Assembly: GCA_019637585.1 (NCBI GenBank)
Contig: JAHBVL010000006.1
Location: forward strand, 1 to 64,000
Source: Thermomicrobiales bacterium
GTDB taxonomy: Bacteria; Chloroflexota; Chloroflexia; Thermomicrobiales; UBA6265
Length of the DNA: 64,000 nucleotides
Direction: 5' to 3'
Part shown: positions 17,277-25,306 of the stretch, in pieces
Layout of the letters: every line of letters begins with the position of its first letter
Numbering within the stretch: the stretch's first letter is position 1
Notes under the pieces: model-generated
What the model saw: the letters and a program-made list of their open reading frames with translations, nothing else
What the model was told of the DNA's origin: nothing
The model's database searches: none
Made by a program: the position numbers and the translations under genes

Positions 17277-17966
17277 ATGTCGGAGCAACCGATCACCTGG
17301 GCGATGGTCGATCTCGACGCGCTGGTGAACCTGGATGGCGCGGTGGCGTCTTTTCTTTACTCGGTCGCTCTACGGAGCGGGGATGATGCGCCAGCACCGG
17401 GAGGGGCGCTCCATGCCGAGTTCGCCGCGATTCGCGAGCACCAGGCGTTGCTGCCATTTCGGCCCTGGAAAAAGGTCATGTGGGAGAGCCTGAACGTCTG
17501 GTGCGAGCAGCTCGGGTACACCTGGCACGACTCGTATGCCGACGCCCTGGCCATGACCATGCGATCGGCGCTTCCCTTTGCCGACGCGGCGATGGCGTTG
17601 CGGCAGGCGCAGGAAGCGGGAATCATCCTCGCGCTCGTCGCCGAATCGGATCATGATGTTGTCTGCCACTCCCTCAACCATCTGCAGGTCGGGTTCGAAG
17701 AGGTGGTGATCTCTGAAGACGCGGGCGCGTATCGCCCGCGTCCGGATATCTACCGACGCGCACTCGAACAGATCGATGTCGCCGGGGAGGCGATCGTGCA
17801 TGTCTCACCGAATCTGAGCAGAGATCTGTTGCCGGCCCGGGAGGTGGGTTTGCGGACGGCGCTGATCGATCGCGCCGGTCCGTCAGGCGAGAACGACGAT
17901 CGGGCGGAGTGGGTATGGTCGGATATGCGAGGCGTGCGGGAGATCAGCCCGGATTCATCCGCGTAG
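17277..17966 (+). CDS. HAD-like hydrolase, partly degenerate
   Basis: 229 residues. Motif I is DLDAL near residue 12 instead of DxDGT. A cap domain follows with WESLNVWCEQLGY. The motif III region is YRPRPDIYRRAL, where the usual lysine is an arginine. The last motif, SPNLSRDLLPAREVGLRT, keeps one aspartate of the usual GDS...D pattern. The fold is clearly HAD, but activity may be reduced or changed. It follows pepA by three bases, so it is in the same operon. Its stop codon TAG lies inside a GTAG repeat head (17963-17966). Confidence 0.8.
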   Translation: MSEQPITWAMVDLDALVNLDGAVASFLYSVALRSGDDAPAPGGALHAEFAAIREHQALLPFRPWKKVMWESLNVWCEQLGYTWHDSYADALAMTMRSALPFADAAMALRQAQEAGIILALVAESDHDVVCHSLNHLQVGFEEVVISEDAGAYRPRPDIYRRALEQIDVAGEAIVHVSPNLSRDLLPAREVGLRTALIDRAGPSGENDDRAEWVWSDMRGVREISPDSSA

Positions 17967-18096
17967 CGGAAACAACGCTTGCCCAACCCTGCACCCGTGT
18001 AGCGGAAACGCCTGCGTTTCCTTCTGTGGGAGACGACGGTCTCCGAAGACCGGCCATCGCTGTGATGGCGCCAGGCAACGCAGGCGTTGCCGCTAC
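17963..18096. repeat. GTAG-headed REP pair, family 2
   Basis: Three REPs lie between two convergent genes. A diverged plus copy starts at 17963. A plus copy at 17999-18021 folds as GTAGC, GGAAACGC, CT, GCGTTTCC. A minus copy at 18074-18096 folds as GTAGC, GGCAACGC, CT, GCGTTGCC. Both stems are perfect. A further small hairpin (GGAGAC with GTCTCC) lies between them. The same consensus is in the cluster at 42-300. Confidence 0.85.
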
Positions 18097-18115
18097 CGAG
18101 GAAGGTGGACGCAAT

Positions 18116-20407
18116 TCAATCCGCGAACGCGACCGAATAGGCTGGCGATTCCGGTACGGGATCGAACGCACCGCGGTGCAGATCTCTGGGAAGGGAGATG
18201 CAGAAGGCGGTTTCCATGCCGGGTATCGACCGGATCTCCTCCAGCGCTTCTTCCGGGATCGTGTCGTCGACATTCACCACCATCAGCGCTTCTTCGCCGC
18301 GGTGATGCCGTCCCACTTCCATGCCGGCGATGTTCACCTCATACCGGCCGAGGACGGTGCCGACCCGGCCAATCACGCCCGGGACATCCCGATGGTGGGT
18401 GATCAGCATCTCCCCGGAGAGCGGACGATCGAGCGAAAAGCGATCGACGGCGACGATCGCCGCCTGCATGCGATCCCAGACGATGCGGACCTGATGAGCG
18501 ACTTCCTCCGGTTCGCCACTCGCCTCGAAGGAGAAGGAGGGCTGCACGCCGGGATCGTTGGTGCCGGCGTCGACGCGGACATCCATACCCAACTCTCCGG
18601 CTATCAGACGGGCGTTGACCGGCGTGACGCGATTGTGGGTCCACTGATTCAACGCGGCGCTCAATGAAGCGCCAGCCACATGCTCGGCAACGTCTCCCGG
18701 CACGCAGCCATTGACCGTGACCCGGAATGCGGCTGGCGGTGAAGGCTGCAGCACGGCGAGAACGTGTCCAGCGGCACTGGCCACAGTCGTCAGTCGCTGG
18801 AGCTCGGGAGCGAGGAGCGAAGCCGGGGGCAGGTTGACCGCGTTCGGCACCGCCTGACCGGCCAGAGCGGCCAGCACCGAGCTGCTGATCATCTCGCCAA
18901 CGGCCCGCAATGCCTCTTCGCTCGATCCGCCGATGTGGGGCGAAAGCACAGCGTTGGGCAGACCAAACAGCGGACTCTCTCTGCACGGCTCGTGCGGATA
19001 GACATCGACTCCGGCGGCTCTGATCCGGCCTGCCAGGAGCGCGTCGGCCAGCGCGGGCTCGTCGACGACGTCGCCGCGCGAGCAGTTGATGACAATCGCG
19101 TCTTCCCGCAGCAGCTCGATCCGCTCGGCATCGAGCATGTGGCGTGTTTCGCTGGTCGATGGGACGTGGAAAGTGACGACGTCGGAAGTCCGCAGGAGCG
19201 TTTCATAGTCGACAGGCGTGACGCCGAGTTCCCGGAACCGGTCCGGAATGATGTAGGGATCGTAGGCCAGGACGTTCATCTCGAACGCGGCCAGCCGCTT
19301 GGCGACCACCGCGCCCACCCGTCCCAGACCGACGATGCCGACGGTGCGACCCCGCAGGTCGATCGGTTTGAACCGCTTGCGGTCCCAATGGCCGGTGGTG
19401 GTCGATTCATGGGCCGGCACCACCTCGCGGGTGAGGGCCAGGAGCAGGGCGATGGTGTGCTCACCTGCTGAGTAGCGGTTGGCGCCGGGTGCATTGAGCA
19501 CGAGCACGCCAGCTCGCGTCGCGGCGTCGAGCTCGACGTTGTCGACGCCGACGCCGGCCCGGGCGATGACCCGCAGTTTCGGTCCCGCGGCGATGACGTC
19601 GGCGGTGACCTGTGTTTCGCTCCGGACGATCAGCGCATCGGCGTCGGGCAGCGCGGCGAAGAGAGCCGGGCGGTCGGTGCCATCGACATCGACGATCTCG
19701 GCGTGGAGCGCCAGTTGCTCGCGGGCAATCGGATGGACGACATCGGCGATCACAATTCTCGGTTTGGCCGGGGCGGATGCGTCGCCGTTGCCATCGAGGG
19801 AGCTTTCCCGGATTTCATCTGCCAGACGGTCGATGACTTCGGCCAGACCATCGACCCGGATGATGCCGGTGGTTTTCTCCGCGATGGCGCCTTCCGGCGC
19901 GATCAGGTAGCAGAGAATCCCCGACGCGGCGTAGGCGCGGGCATGCCGCAGACTGTCTTCGACAGCCACGGTGCAGCCGCGCTGGAAAGCCGCGGTCGGT
20001 TTGTCGTCGGCGAAGGTGATGTCGACCGGCGGAAAACCGTGGCGCAGCAACCAGGCGCGGGTCATTTCGGCGGAGCTTGCCGAACGAGCGGTGATGATGC
20101 GGACGTTGTTCGGTCCGAGGAGATCGATCACGCTCCGGAGAAAGTCCTGTGCGCCGCGGGCGGCATCGAGGCGCGCGGCGGGGCCGTCGTCGGAATAGAC
20201 CCAGTCGCGGACGGCCTGCGGCACATTCAGCCCGGCGGAATCGACAAAGGCGCGTTCGGGCAAATCGAGACCGAATTGCGCGGATGCAGCAGTCGCCAGG
20301 GGGCGGGGATGCTCGGTCAGCACGCCGTCGAGATCGATTGCCAGGTTGATCGTGCGCTGCGCGACCCGTCCATTTGATTGAGGTCCGAGAGCCAATGACT
20401 TCTCCAT
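18116..20407 (-). CDS. serA: Fusion of HAD phosphatase domain with D-3-phosphoglycerate dehydrogenase
   Basis: 763 residues. Residues about 18-195 form a HAD domain resembling 5'(3')-deoxyribonucleotidase-type phosphatases, with a full catalytic set: D25 and D27 (DLDGVL), T106 (IITAR), K136 (DDKP) and D151 (VEDS). From about residue 215 a complete type I PGDH follows: Rossmann motif VGIVGLGRVG, R444 (NCSRGD), E473 (PHEP) and H491 (SPHIGG), then an intervening domain and a C-terminal ACT domain (GVIGRVGTVLGRYEVNI). PGDH makes 3-phosphohydroxypyruvate, the first step of serine synthesis; ACT usually gives serine feedback. The start at 20407 lacks a good SD, and an in-frame ATG lies at 20461. 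Confidence 0.88.
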   Translation of the reverse strand: MEKSLALGPQSNGRVAQRTINLAIDLDGVLTEHPRPLATAASAQFGLDLPERAFVDSAGLNVPQAVRDWVYSDDGPAARLDAARGAQDFLRSVIDLLGPNNVRIITARSASSAEMTRAWLLRHGFPPVDITFADDKPTAAFQRGCTVAVEDSLRHARAYAASGILCYLIAPEGAIAEKTTGIIRVDGLAEVIDRLADEIRESSLDGNGDASAPAKPRIVIADVVHPIAREQLALHAEIVDVDGTDRPALFAALPDADALIVRSETQVTADVIAAGPKLRVIARAGVGVDNVELDAATRAGVLVLNAPGANRYSAGEHTIALLLALTREVVPAHESTTTGHWDRKRFKPIDLRGRTVGIVGLGRVGAVVAKRLAAFEMNVLAYDPYIIPDRFRELGVTPVDYETLLRTSDVVTFHVPSTSETRHMLDAERIELLREDAIVINCSRGDVVDEPALADALLAGRIRAAGVDVYPHEPCRESPLFGLPNAVLSPHIGGSSEEALRAVGEMISSSVLAALAGQAVPNAVNLPPASLLAPELQRLTTVASAAGHVLAVLQPSPPAAFRVTVNGCVPGDVAEHVAGASLSAALNQWTHNRVTPVNARLIAGELGMDVRVDAGTNDPGVQPSFSFEASGEPEEVAHQVRIVWDRMQAAIVAVDRFSLDRPLSGEMLITHHRDVPGVIGRVGTVLGRYEVNIAGMEVGRHHRGEEALMVVNVDDTIPEEALEEIRSIPGMETAFCISLPRDLHRGAFDPVPESPAYSVAFAD

Positions 20408-20547
20408 GCCAGAAAGCGAAATCGGTGTAGAACGCGCAGGAAATGACGACGACCGCCTCATGTCATGGGCGCAAGGGAGAGGGTAGCACCGGTGTTTCGC
20501 TGCGGCAACGGAAACCCCGTCGTTTTCGAACGTCCCGCCGTGGGATC

Positions 20548-20600
20548 GTAGCGGCGATCCCTTGTGATCGGTCCTGAGCGAAGTCGAAGGATGGCCCGGA
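20548..20600. repeat. Diverged GTAG palindrome and short repeats
   Basis: The 249-base gap before the fusion gene holds GTAGC at 20548 followed by an imperfect hairpin (GGCGATC with GATCGG). The same head also lies within the perfect inverted repeat GGGATCG / CGATCCC. A short GAGCGAAGTCGAAGGA segment and a GGCCCGGAGGGCC palindrome follow. No gene is apparent. Confidence 0.5.
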
Positions 20601-20656
20601 GGGCCATAAATCACACCGCGGCGCCGATTGGCGGCGGGGAACCCAACGTGCGTGAC

Positions 20657-21718
20657 CTAATACCCCCGTTGCTTGTCGAGGATGGGTGACATCTGGTCGT
20701 ATTGGCCCTTGAGGTAGTGTGCGAGGTTGGCCACGAAGATGTCGGTGATCCGTTCGTTTTCCGCCCAGGCGGTGCTGGCGGAATGGGGATTGACCAGCAC
20801 ATTCGGCATCGACCAAAGGGGCGACGTCTCGGGCAGCGGCTCGACTTGGAAGACGTCGAGGGCGGCGAAACCGATATGACCCGTCTGCAGCGCCTCGATC
20901 ATCGCTTCTTCATCGATCACGGCGCCGCGGGCGATGTTGACCAGCGCGACGCCCGGTTTCATGGCGTCGATTTGCCTGCGACCCACCAGCCCATCGGTCT
21001 GGGCCGTCAGAGGACAGGCCAGCACGACGCAATCGCCCTGGCCCAGCGCTTCGTCGATTCCGGAATAGTCGACGTAGACGTCGAAGTCGGGATTCGGCTG
21101 CCGCTGACCGGGAGGCGTGGCGCCGACCGCAACGACCCGCATGCCCAGTGCTTTCGCCAGCCGGGCTACTTCGCTGCCGATCCTGCCCGGACCAACCAGC
21201 GTTAACGTCTGACCGCGCAGCTCGCCGGCGCAGTACCGCTCCCACGACTTCTGCTGTTGCCAGGCTAGCAGCTGAGGAATGATCTTGATGTTGTAGAGGA
21301 GCGCCGCAAAGACGAACTCGGCCAGTGGTGTGGCGTGGATACCGCTCGACGTGGTCACGATGATATCGGTATCGGCGAGACCTTTCTCCCGGATCATCGG
21401 TCCGACGCCGGCTGAGGTGGTTTGAATCCAGCGGACATTCGGGCACTGCTCAAGCACGGGAACGTCGTTCCCTTCCGGGACGTCCCAGAGGATTTCAGCG
21501 TCGGCGGCCATGGCCCGCCACTCCGCTTCTCCCTCTGGCGTCCGCTTCCAGCCTGGTTCGCCGTGATGATCGGCGACAAAGTGAGGCGTCGGCACGAGAT
21601 CGGCGCGGTAGCGGACTTCGACGCGATCGGGATCGAACGAGGCAATGCGCTCGACGAACTCGGCTTCCAATGGCGTGCAGATGAGAACGACGACCCGGTT
21701 CGCGCTGTTGTCTGTCAC
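20657..21718 (-). CDS. D-2-hydroxyacid dehydrogenase
   Basis: 353 residues from a GTG start with GGAG a few bases upstream. The NAD-binding domain has LVGPGRIGSEVA in place of the common GxGxxG. Catalytic positions are visible: R in NIARGAVIDE, E in FQVEPLPETS and H in VNPHSAS. There is no ACT domain. The family reduces 2-keto acids such as glyoxylate or hydroxypyruvate, or oxidises 2-hydroxy acids. It is encoded upstream of the HAD-PGDH gene on the same strand with a 249-base repeat-filled gap, so co-transcription is uncertain. Confidence 0.9.
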   Translation of the reverse strand: MTDNSANRVVVLICTPLEAEFVERIASFDPDRVEVRYRADLVPTPHFVADHHGEPGWKRTPEGEAEWRAMAADAEILWDVPEGNDVPVLEQCPNVRWIQTTSAGVGPMIREKGLADTDIIVTTSSGIHATPLAEFVFAALLYNIKIIPQLLAWQQQKSWERYCAGELRGQTLTLVGPGRIGSEVARLAKALGMRVVAVGATPPGQRQPNPDFDVYVDYSGIDEALGQGDCVVLACPLTAQTDGLVGRRQIDAMKPGVALVNIARGAVIDEEAMIEALQTGHIGFAALDVFQVEPLPETSPLWSMPNVLVNPHSASTAWAENERITDIFVANLAHYLKGQYDQMSPILDKQRGY

Positions 21719-21807
21719 TCCGTCTCCGCCTTTTGCTCACATCCCGTCGCCGAATTGTGCGATTCTAGAGGGTACAAAGGATTTGTGTTCGTCAGGAGTT
21801 ATCGGTC

Positions 21808-22368
21808 ATGGCATTCACGGCGTTTTCGAATGCAGGAGAAATCGTCGAAGCGATCCGCACGGTGCGGCAGGCGCGCAAGTATTCCGGGGACCCGGTTTCG
21901 CCCGAGCACCTCGAAACGCTCCTCCAGGTTGCCCGGTGGACCGGCAGCGCCCGCAACACGCAACCGTGGCATTTCGTGGTCATCGACGATCCCGACACGC
22001 TACGGCAGATCAGCGAGCTCCGTCCGCCGATCAATTGGGTAGCCGATGCTCCCCTGGCGATCGCGCTGGTGATGGATGGGAAGTCGCCGGATTCCGAGAT
22101 TTACGACGAGGGGCGAGTGGCCGAACGATTGCTGATCGCTGCGCGGGTGCTTGGTCTGGGTGGGGGCGTTGCCTGGTATGGCGACGAAGCCCAGACGGCG
22201 GCCGGAAAGCGGATTCTCGGCGTCCCGGACGAGCTATTCAATCGGGGTGTCGTGGTGATCGGGCACGCCACGTCGACCAAGGACACCCGGCCCAACGCCA
22301 ATATCGGGGGGCGCAAGCCGATGTCCGAAGTGGCCAGTCACAATCGATACGGTCAGTCGCTGTCCTAG
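21808..22368 (+). CDS. Nitroreductase family protein
   Basis: 186 residues. It begins with the family pattern EAIRTVRQARKYSGDPVSPEHLETLL and has ARNTQPWHFVVIDD for FMN binding, plus the C-terminal glycine-rich GLGGGVAWYG. It is short for the family, which normally forms FMN-containing dimers that reduce nitro groups, quinones or enones. AGGAG lies nine bases before the ATG. The next gene starts 23 bases later. Substrate unknown. Confidence 0.88.
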   Translation: MAFTAFSNAGEIVEAIRTVRQARKYSGDPVSPEHLETLLQVARWTGSARNTQPWHFVVIDDPDTLRQISELRPPINWVADAPLAIALVMDGKSPDSEIYDEGRVAERLLIAARVLGLGGGVAWYGDEAQTAAGKRILGVPDELFNRGVVVIGHATSTKDTRPNANIGGRKPMSEVASHNRYGQSLS

Positions 22369-22391
22369 ATCAGAAGGGGATTGCACAAACC

Positions 22392-23492
22392 ATGGATACA
22401 TCGGTGTATCAGGCTCGGATCGACAACGTTCAGCGGGAAATGGGCAAGCGAGGGGTCGATCTGCTCGTGGTTGGCCCATCCTCCGATCTTCGCTATCTGA
22501 TCGGCTACGACGCGCATCTCAGCGAGCGCCTCAACCTCCTGATCGTGCCGGGTAAAGGGAAACCGGCATTGGTCGTGCCGGTTCTGGAAGCGCCGCTGGC
22601 TCGGTCGGCGGAGGCGCTGGTCGATATCCATGAGTGGCAGGAAACGGAATCGCCCAGCCAGCTGGCCGGCAACCTCATCCGGGCGCTGAATCCGGGGAGC
22701 ATTGCCGTCAGTGACCAGCTCTGGAGCGGGTTTTTGCTGAAACTGCAGGGTGAGCTGCCCGACGCGTCGTGGGTTTCCGCGCTCGAAATCATCAAACCAC
22801 TGCGGGTGACCAAGGATGACGCGGAAATCGATCTCCTGGCCGAAGTGTCGCGGCTGACGGACGAAGCGTGGGAAGAGTTCATCGAAGGCGGACCGCTCTC
22901 CGGACTCACCGAAACGCAGGCGATGGAACGATTGGCCGGTCTGATGCAGAAGCGGGGTCTGGGCGCCAGTTTTGGCATCTGCGCCAGTGGCCCGAATTCG
23001 GCGTCACCTCATCATCACACCGGCAACCGGGTGATCCAGGTCGGTGATTCGGTTATTTTCGACTGGGGCAGCACGCTCGAGGGGTATCACTCCGATGTCA
23101 CGCGCACGGTATGCATCGGGGAGCCGACCGACGAGTTCCGGAAGGTCTACGACATCGTCCGCCGGGCAAACCAGGCGGCGCTGGACGCTGTCAAACCGGG
23201 AGCGGCGTGTGAATCGATCGACAAAGCCGCTCGCGACCTGATCACCGCCGAGGGATATGGGGAGTATTTCATCCACCGGGTCGGACATGGGCTGGGTATG
23301 GACGTCCACGAAGAGCCCTACCTGGTCGGGGGCAACACCACCCCGCTCGAGATCGGCATGGTCTTTTCCGACGAACCGGGAATCTATATCGAAGGCAGCT
23401 TCGGGGTTCGCATCGAGGACTCGGTTGTGGTCACGCCCGATGGGGGACGTCGACTGAACGAAGCGACGCGTGACCTGACGGTAATGGACTGA
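22392..23492 (+). CDS. M24 family Xaa-Pro aminopeptidase/dipeptidase
   Basis: 366 residues. The N-terminal creatinase-like domain (DLLVVGPSSDLRYLIGY) precedes a pita-bread catalytic domain with the five metal ligands: D in FDWGSTLEGYHSDVTRT (two Asp), H in HRVGHGLGMDVHE, E in SDEPGIYIEG and E in GVRIEDSVVV. It cleaves N-terminal X-Pro bonds. The start at 22392 is used because the open frame upstream runs through the nitroreductase gene. It probably belongs to the nitroreductase operon. Confidence 0.92.
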   Translation: MDTSVYQARIDNVQREMGKRGVDLLVVGPSSDLRYLIGYDAHLSERLNLLIVPGKGKPALVVPVLEAPLARSAEALVDIHEWQETESPSQLAGNLIRALNPGSIAVSDQLWSGFLLKLQGELPDASWVSALEIIKPLRVTKDDAEIDLLAEVSRLTDEAWEEFIEGGPLSGLTETQAMERLAGLMQKRGLGASFGICASGPNSASPHHHTGNRVIQVGDSVIFDWGSTLEGYHSDVTRTVCIGEPTDEFRKVYDIVRRANQAALDAVKPGAACESIDKAARDLITAEGYGEYFIHRVGHGLGMDVHEEPYLVGGNTTPLEIGMVFSDEPGIYIEGSFGVRIEDSVVVTPDGGRRLNEATRDLTVMD

Positions 23493-23526
23493 GGCGCGGG
23501 TCGATATCCTTGCCTTCCTCAGACCC

Positions 23527-23630
23527 GTCATTCTGAACGAAGTGAAGAATCTCTCCGTCGTTGCTGACTATGGCGGCCGTCTCCCTGGAGACTGCTGCGG
23601 CAGGAGATCCTTCGCTTCGCTCAGGATGAC
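23527..23630. repeat. Inverted-repeat element between convergent genes
   Basis: Arms of 27 bases (23527-23553 and 23604-23630) start GTCATTCTGAACGAAG and end CGCTCAGGATGAC; they are near-perfect complements with a 50-base centre. The element is related to the one at 4686-4912. It lies between the M24 gene and a convergent binding-protein gene, where it may also help end transcription. Confidence 0.75.
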
Positions 23631-23676
23631 GGTGCTCTTTCGTGCTGCGCCGCTGCCGGATCTCGCCGCAAAGCGG

Positions 23677-25101
23677 TCAGTCTTCGGTTTCGAGGGGACG
23701 GGAGGGATAGACCTTCCGGATCAGGTCGTCGGGTTCCCGCAGGGTGAGCGCGGCGCCGTCGACGACCATGGAAACGGCGGCTTCGACATCGCCGTTGTCG
23801 TAGAACGCCCCCTTGAATGCCGATTCGAAGAGCCAGATCGCCGAGGTCCAGACATTCGAGGCCGGCAATGGCCGAACGATGCCTATATTGCGCAGGAAGA
23901 CCTGGGCATTGGCCGGCGGACGCTTGATGCCCAGCGTCGAACCAAGACTTGAACCCTTGAGGAATGAGTCGGACTCGGCCAGCGTGCGCAATGACGGCAC
24001 CGTGCGACCCGATTCAGCCAGGATGCTCTGGCCCTTCGGTCCGATGACGAACTCGATGAAGGTCCAGGCGGCTTCTTTGTTCGGCGACGCGCTCCACATG
24101 CCGATGCCGTCGCTGTGCAGCACGTTCGCTTCGACCGCTCCGACGGGCAACGGCGCCACGTCCCAGGACATCAGGGCGTTGTCGCGCAGGAAGCTGGTGA
24201 CGCGCCGGCTCTGAATGAGCATCGCCGCGCCACCTTTGGCGAATCGATTCGTGTCATCCAGCGCCAGCCGTTCCCAACGTGGCGGAACTGCGCCCACCCC
24301 TTGCGGGCCGAGGTTGGTCATCCAGTCGAGACCGGCTCTGGCTTCCGGCGAGTCGATGAGCACCTGGGTGGGGTACTTCGGATCGTCGAAGATCTCGCCC
24401 CCGCCGCCCCAGATCGCTGCCGCATATCGATGGATCGATGGTTCCATGGCCAAACCATAGACCTCGACCCGCTCGTACTTCTCTTTGGAGGTCGTCAGGC
24501 GTTCGGCGACGTCGGTGAAGGTCTCCCACGACCAGCCGTCGACCGGCCGCTCGATGCCGGCGGCGTCGAACATCGCGGTGTTGTAGTAGACGGCCAGACT
24601 GGAAACATTCTGCGGCAAACCACCGAGTGACCGAACCGGAAACGCATCGCTGCGGAAGGGTTCGAGCGCCTGGGTGAAGATCTCTTCTTCGAACAACACG
24701 TCGGACGCGGCCAGATAGCTATCCAGCGGTTCGAGCACACCGCGTGAGGCATAGATGTCGACTTCGCGATAGTTGATGAAAAAGATATCGGGCGGATTCT
24801 GGGAGGTGAACGAGCTGTAGAGCCATTCGGGATATGCGCTGGCCGGCATCTGTTGCCCGTTCGGCGACACGTTCGAGGACTCGATCGGGGTTCGCACAAT
24901 CCGGATGCCAGGATTTTCGGCTTCGAAGGCCGCGACCAACGTCTCGTATGCGGCGAGTTCGGAGCTGTCGGCGAAAAAGCCGAACTTCACTTCGATTGGA
25001 TTGGCTGCCGAGGCAGGGCCAATCACCGCGGCTGCGCCCGCGGCAGGAATGCCTGCGAGAAGGGTTCGGCGAGGGACTCGACGTTCTTCGTGGTTCGACA
25101 T
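23677..25101 (-). CDS. Extracellular solute-binding protein, family 1 (sugar ABC)
   Basis: 474 residues. The N-terminus has twin arginine (RVPRRTLLAGIPAAGAAAV), indicating Tat export, followed by a type 1 binding-protein fold: IEVKFGFFADSSELAAYETLVAAFEAENPGI across its first lobe, then PPDIFFINYREVDIYASRG and a Trp-rich second lobe. It should bind a sugar or oligosaccharide outside the membrane. It is a paralogue of the divergently encoded protein at 25307-26683. No permease gene is on its 3' side. Confidence 0.9.
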   Translation of the reverse strand: MSNHEERRVPRRTLLAGIPAAGAAAVIGPASAANPIEVKFGFFADSSELAAYETLVAAFEAENPGIRIVRTPIESSNVSPNGQQMPASAYPEWLYSSFTSQNPPDIFFINYREVDIYASRGVLEPLDSYLAASDVLFEEEIFTQALEPFRSDAFPVRSLGGLPQNVSSLAVYYNTAMFDAAGIERPVDGWSWETFTDVAERLTTSKEKYERVEVYGLAMEPSIHRYAAAIWGGGGEIFDDPKYPTQVLIDSPEARAGLDWMTNLGPQGVGAVPPRWERLALDDTNRFAKGGAAMLIQSRRVTSFLRDNALMSWDVAPLPVGAVEANVLHSDGIGMWSASPNKEAAWTFIEFVIGPKGQSILAESGRTVPSLRTLAESDSFLKGSSLGSTLGIKRPPANAQVFLRNIGIVRPLPASNVWTSAIWLFESAFKGAFYDNGDVEAAVSMVVDGAALTLREPDDLIRKVYPSRPLETED

Positions 25102-25191
25102 CGGTGCTTTCTCCGCGATCGCGCCGGGCGCTCGTTCTGAATCGGGAGTCGTGCGATGTGTGTCGTCAGTGAACCCGAATCAGGGAAGGTC

Positions 25192-25208
25192 TGCGACATA
25201 GTGTCGCA
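25192..25208. promoter_or_regulatory. Palindromic candidate operator between divergent binding-protein genes
   Basis: TGCGACATAGTGTCGCA is a perfect 7-bp-arm palindrome with a 3-base centre. It lies 91 bases from the minus start and 99 bases from the plus start. A possible -10 for the plus gene, TATGAT, is at 25256-25261. The position suits shared control of both genes; no regulator gene is adjacent. Confidence 0.45.
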
Positions 25209-25306
25209 CGCCGACATCGATTCGGAACAGATGCTCCATTCGCCACTATCTTCGCTATGATGGTGACCGGTATGGAGTTTCATTGCTGTCAGTGAACGGA
25301 GAAGCC

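Noticed and set aside
15729-17288. 519-residue minus-strand frame over pepA
   Set aside because: It mirrors the M17 aminopeptidase, whose catalytic motifs are complete on the plus strand.
21645-22391. N-terminal extension of the M24 peptidase
   Set aside because: The frame runs out of phase through the nitroreductase gene and has low-complexity content; the ATG at 22392 gives a full-length protein.
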